Source: an uncultured Oscillospiraceae bacterium (GTDB taxonomy: Bacteria; Bacillota; Clostridia; Oscillospirales; Oscillospiraceae). From it: 5,103 nt of DNA. The stretch's first letter is position 1. Every line of letters begins with the position of its first letter. Both the position numbers and the translations under genes were made by a program. Location: assembly GCA_934659445.1 (NCBI GenBank), contig CAKUHV010000110.1:1-5103 (forward strand), in the 5' to 3' direction. Under the pieces are notes generated by a model, which was not told the DNA's origin, did not search any database, and saw nothing but the letters and a program-made list of their open reading frames with translations. Below are positions 5,009-5,103 of the stretch, piece by piece.

Positions 5009-5103
5009 AAAAGAAACTCCCAATTCCCCTTTGTGTTCCTAAAGTATAGGTTAAGGTTGGCTGATGTAGATTTATTCATTAGTAGACATAAAAAGAGGCT
5101 CCC
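5009..5103. other. AT-rich tail after the barstar gene with no recognised gene
   Basis: No ORF, complete terminator or repeat was recognised. The last 14 bases (A-run followed by GAGGCTCCC) look like the left half of a bidirectional intrinsic terminator, but the matching arm would lie beyond the window. Confidence 0.3.

Noticed and set aside
5090..5103. A-run plus GAGGCTCCC at the right edge as a terminator
   Set aside because: Only one arm is inside the window, so pairing cannot be shown.

Overview
The window looks like chromosomal DNA of a GC-rich Firmicute, most likely a gut member of the Oscillospiraceae (Clostridia). This is an inference from three things: a holB-ricT gene pair typical of Firmicutes, very GC-rich coding regions, and hairpin-rich intergenic repeats. 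No rRNA, tRNA or CRISPR array was seen.

The left four fifths is host-like and reads leftward on the minus strand. In transcription order it holds holB (DNA polymerase III delta' subunit, 3946-3017), a gap of 294 bp containing a MITE-like element with near-perfect 12-bp terminal inverted repeats (2767-2977), ricT (PSP1-domain partner of RNase Y, 2722-1499) with an unusual Arg/Gly/Pro/Glu-rich C-terminal tail, a clear intrinsic terminator (1468-1431), about 400 bp of stacked hairpins, and an AEC-family membrane transporter (1040-96). A diverged copy of part of the MITE-like element lies at the left edge (6-73).

The right fifth (about 4015-5103) is different. It is AT-rich, reads rightward, and carries a barnase-type ribonuclease toxin (4234-4752) followed, with a 20-nt overlap, by a barstar-type immunity protein (4733-5008). 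The toxin has no secretion signal. Its first ~45 residues match the Cys/His-rich C-terminal end of phage Mu gpF-like (MuF) minor head proteins, so it looks like the detached C-terminal cassette of a MuF polymorphic toxin. A 28-codon ORF with a near-ideal Shine-Dalgarno sits in the same frame directly upstream and ends in TAG immediately before the toxin's GTG. The toxin could therefore be expressed by re-initiation or stop readthrough, or could be silenced by a nonsense mutation.

The cassette lies immediately upstream of and divergent from holB, where many Firmicutes carry tmk-linked genes. This suggests acquisition by horizontal transfer next to a housekeeping operon. The barnase/barstar pair forms one functional unit (toxin plus neutraliser); holB and ricT are housekeeping genes; the AEC transporter looks independent.
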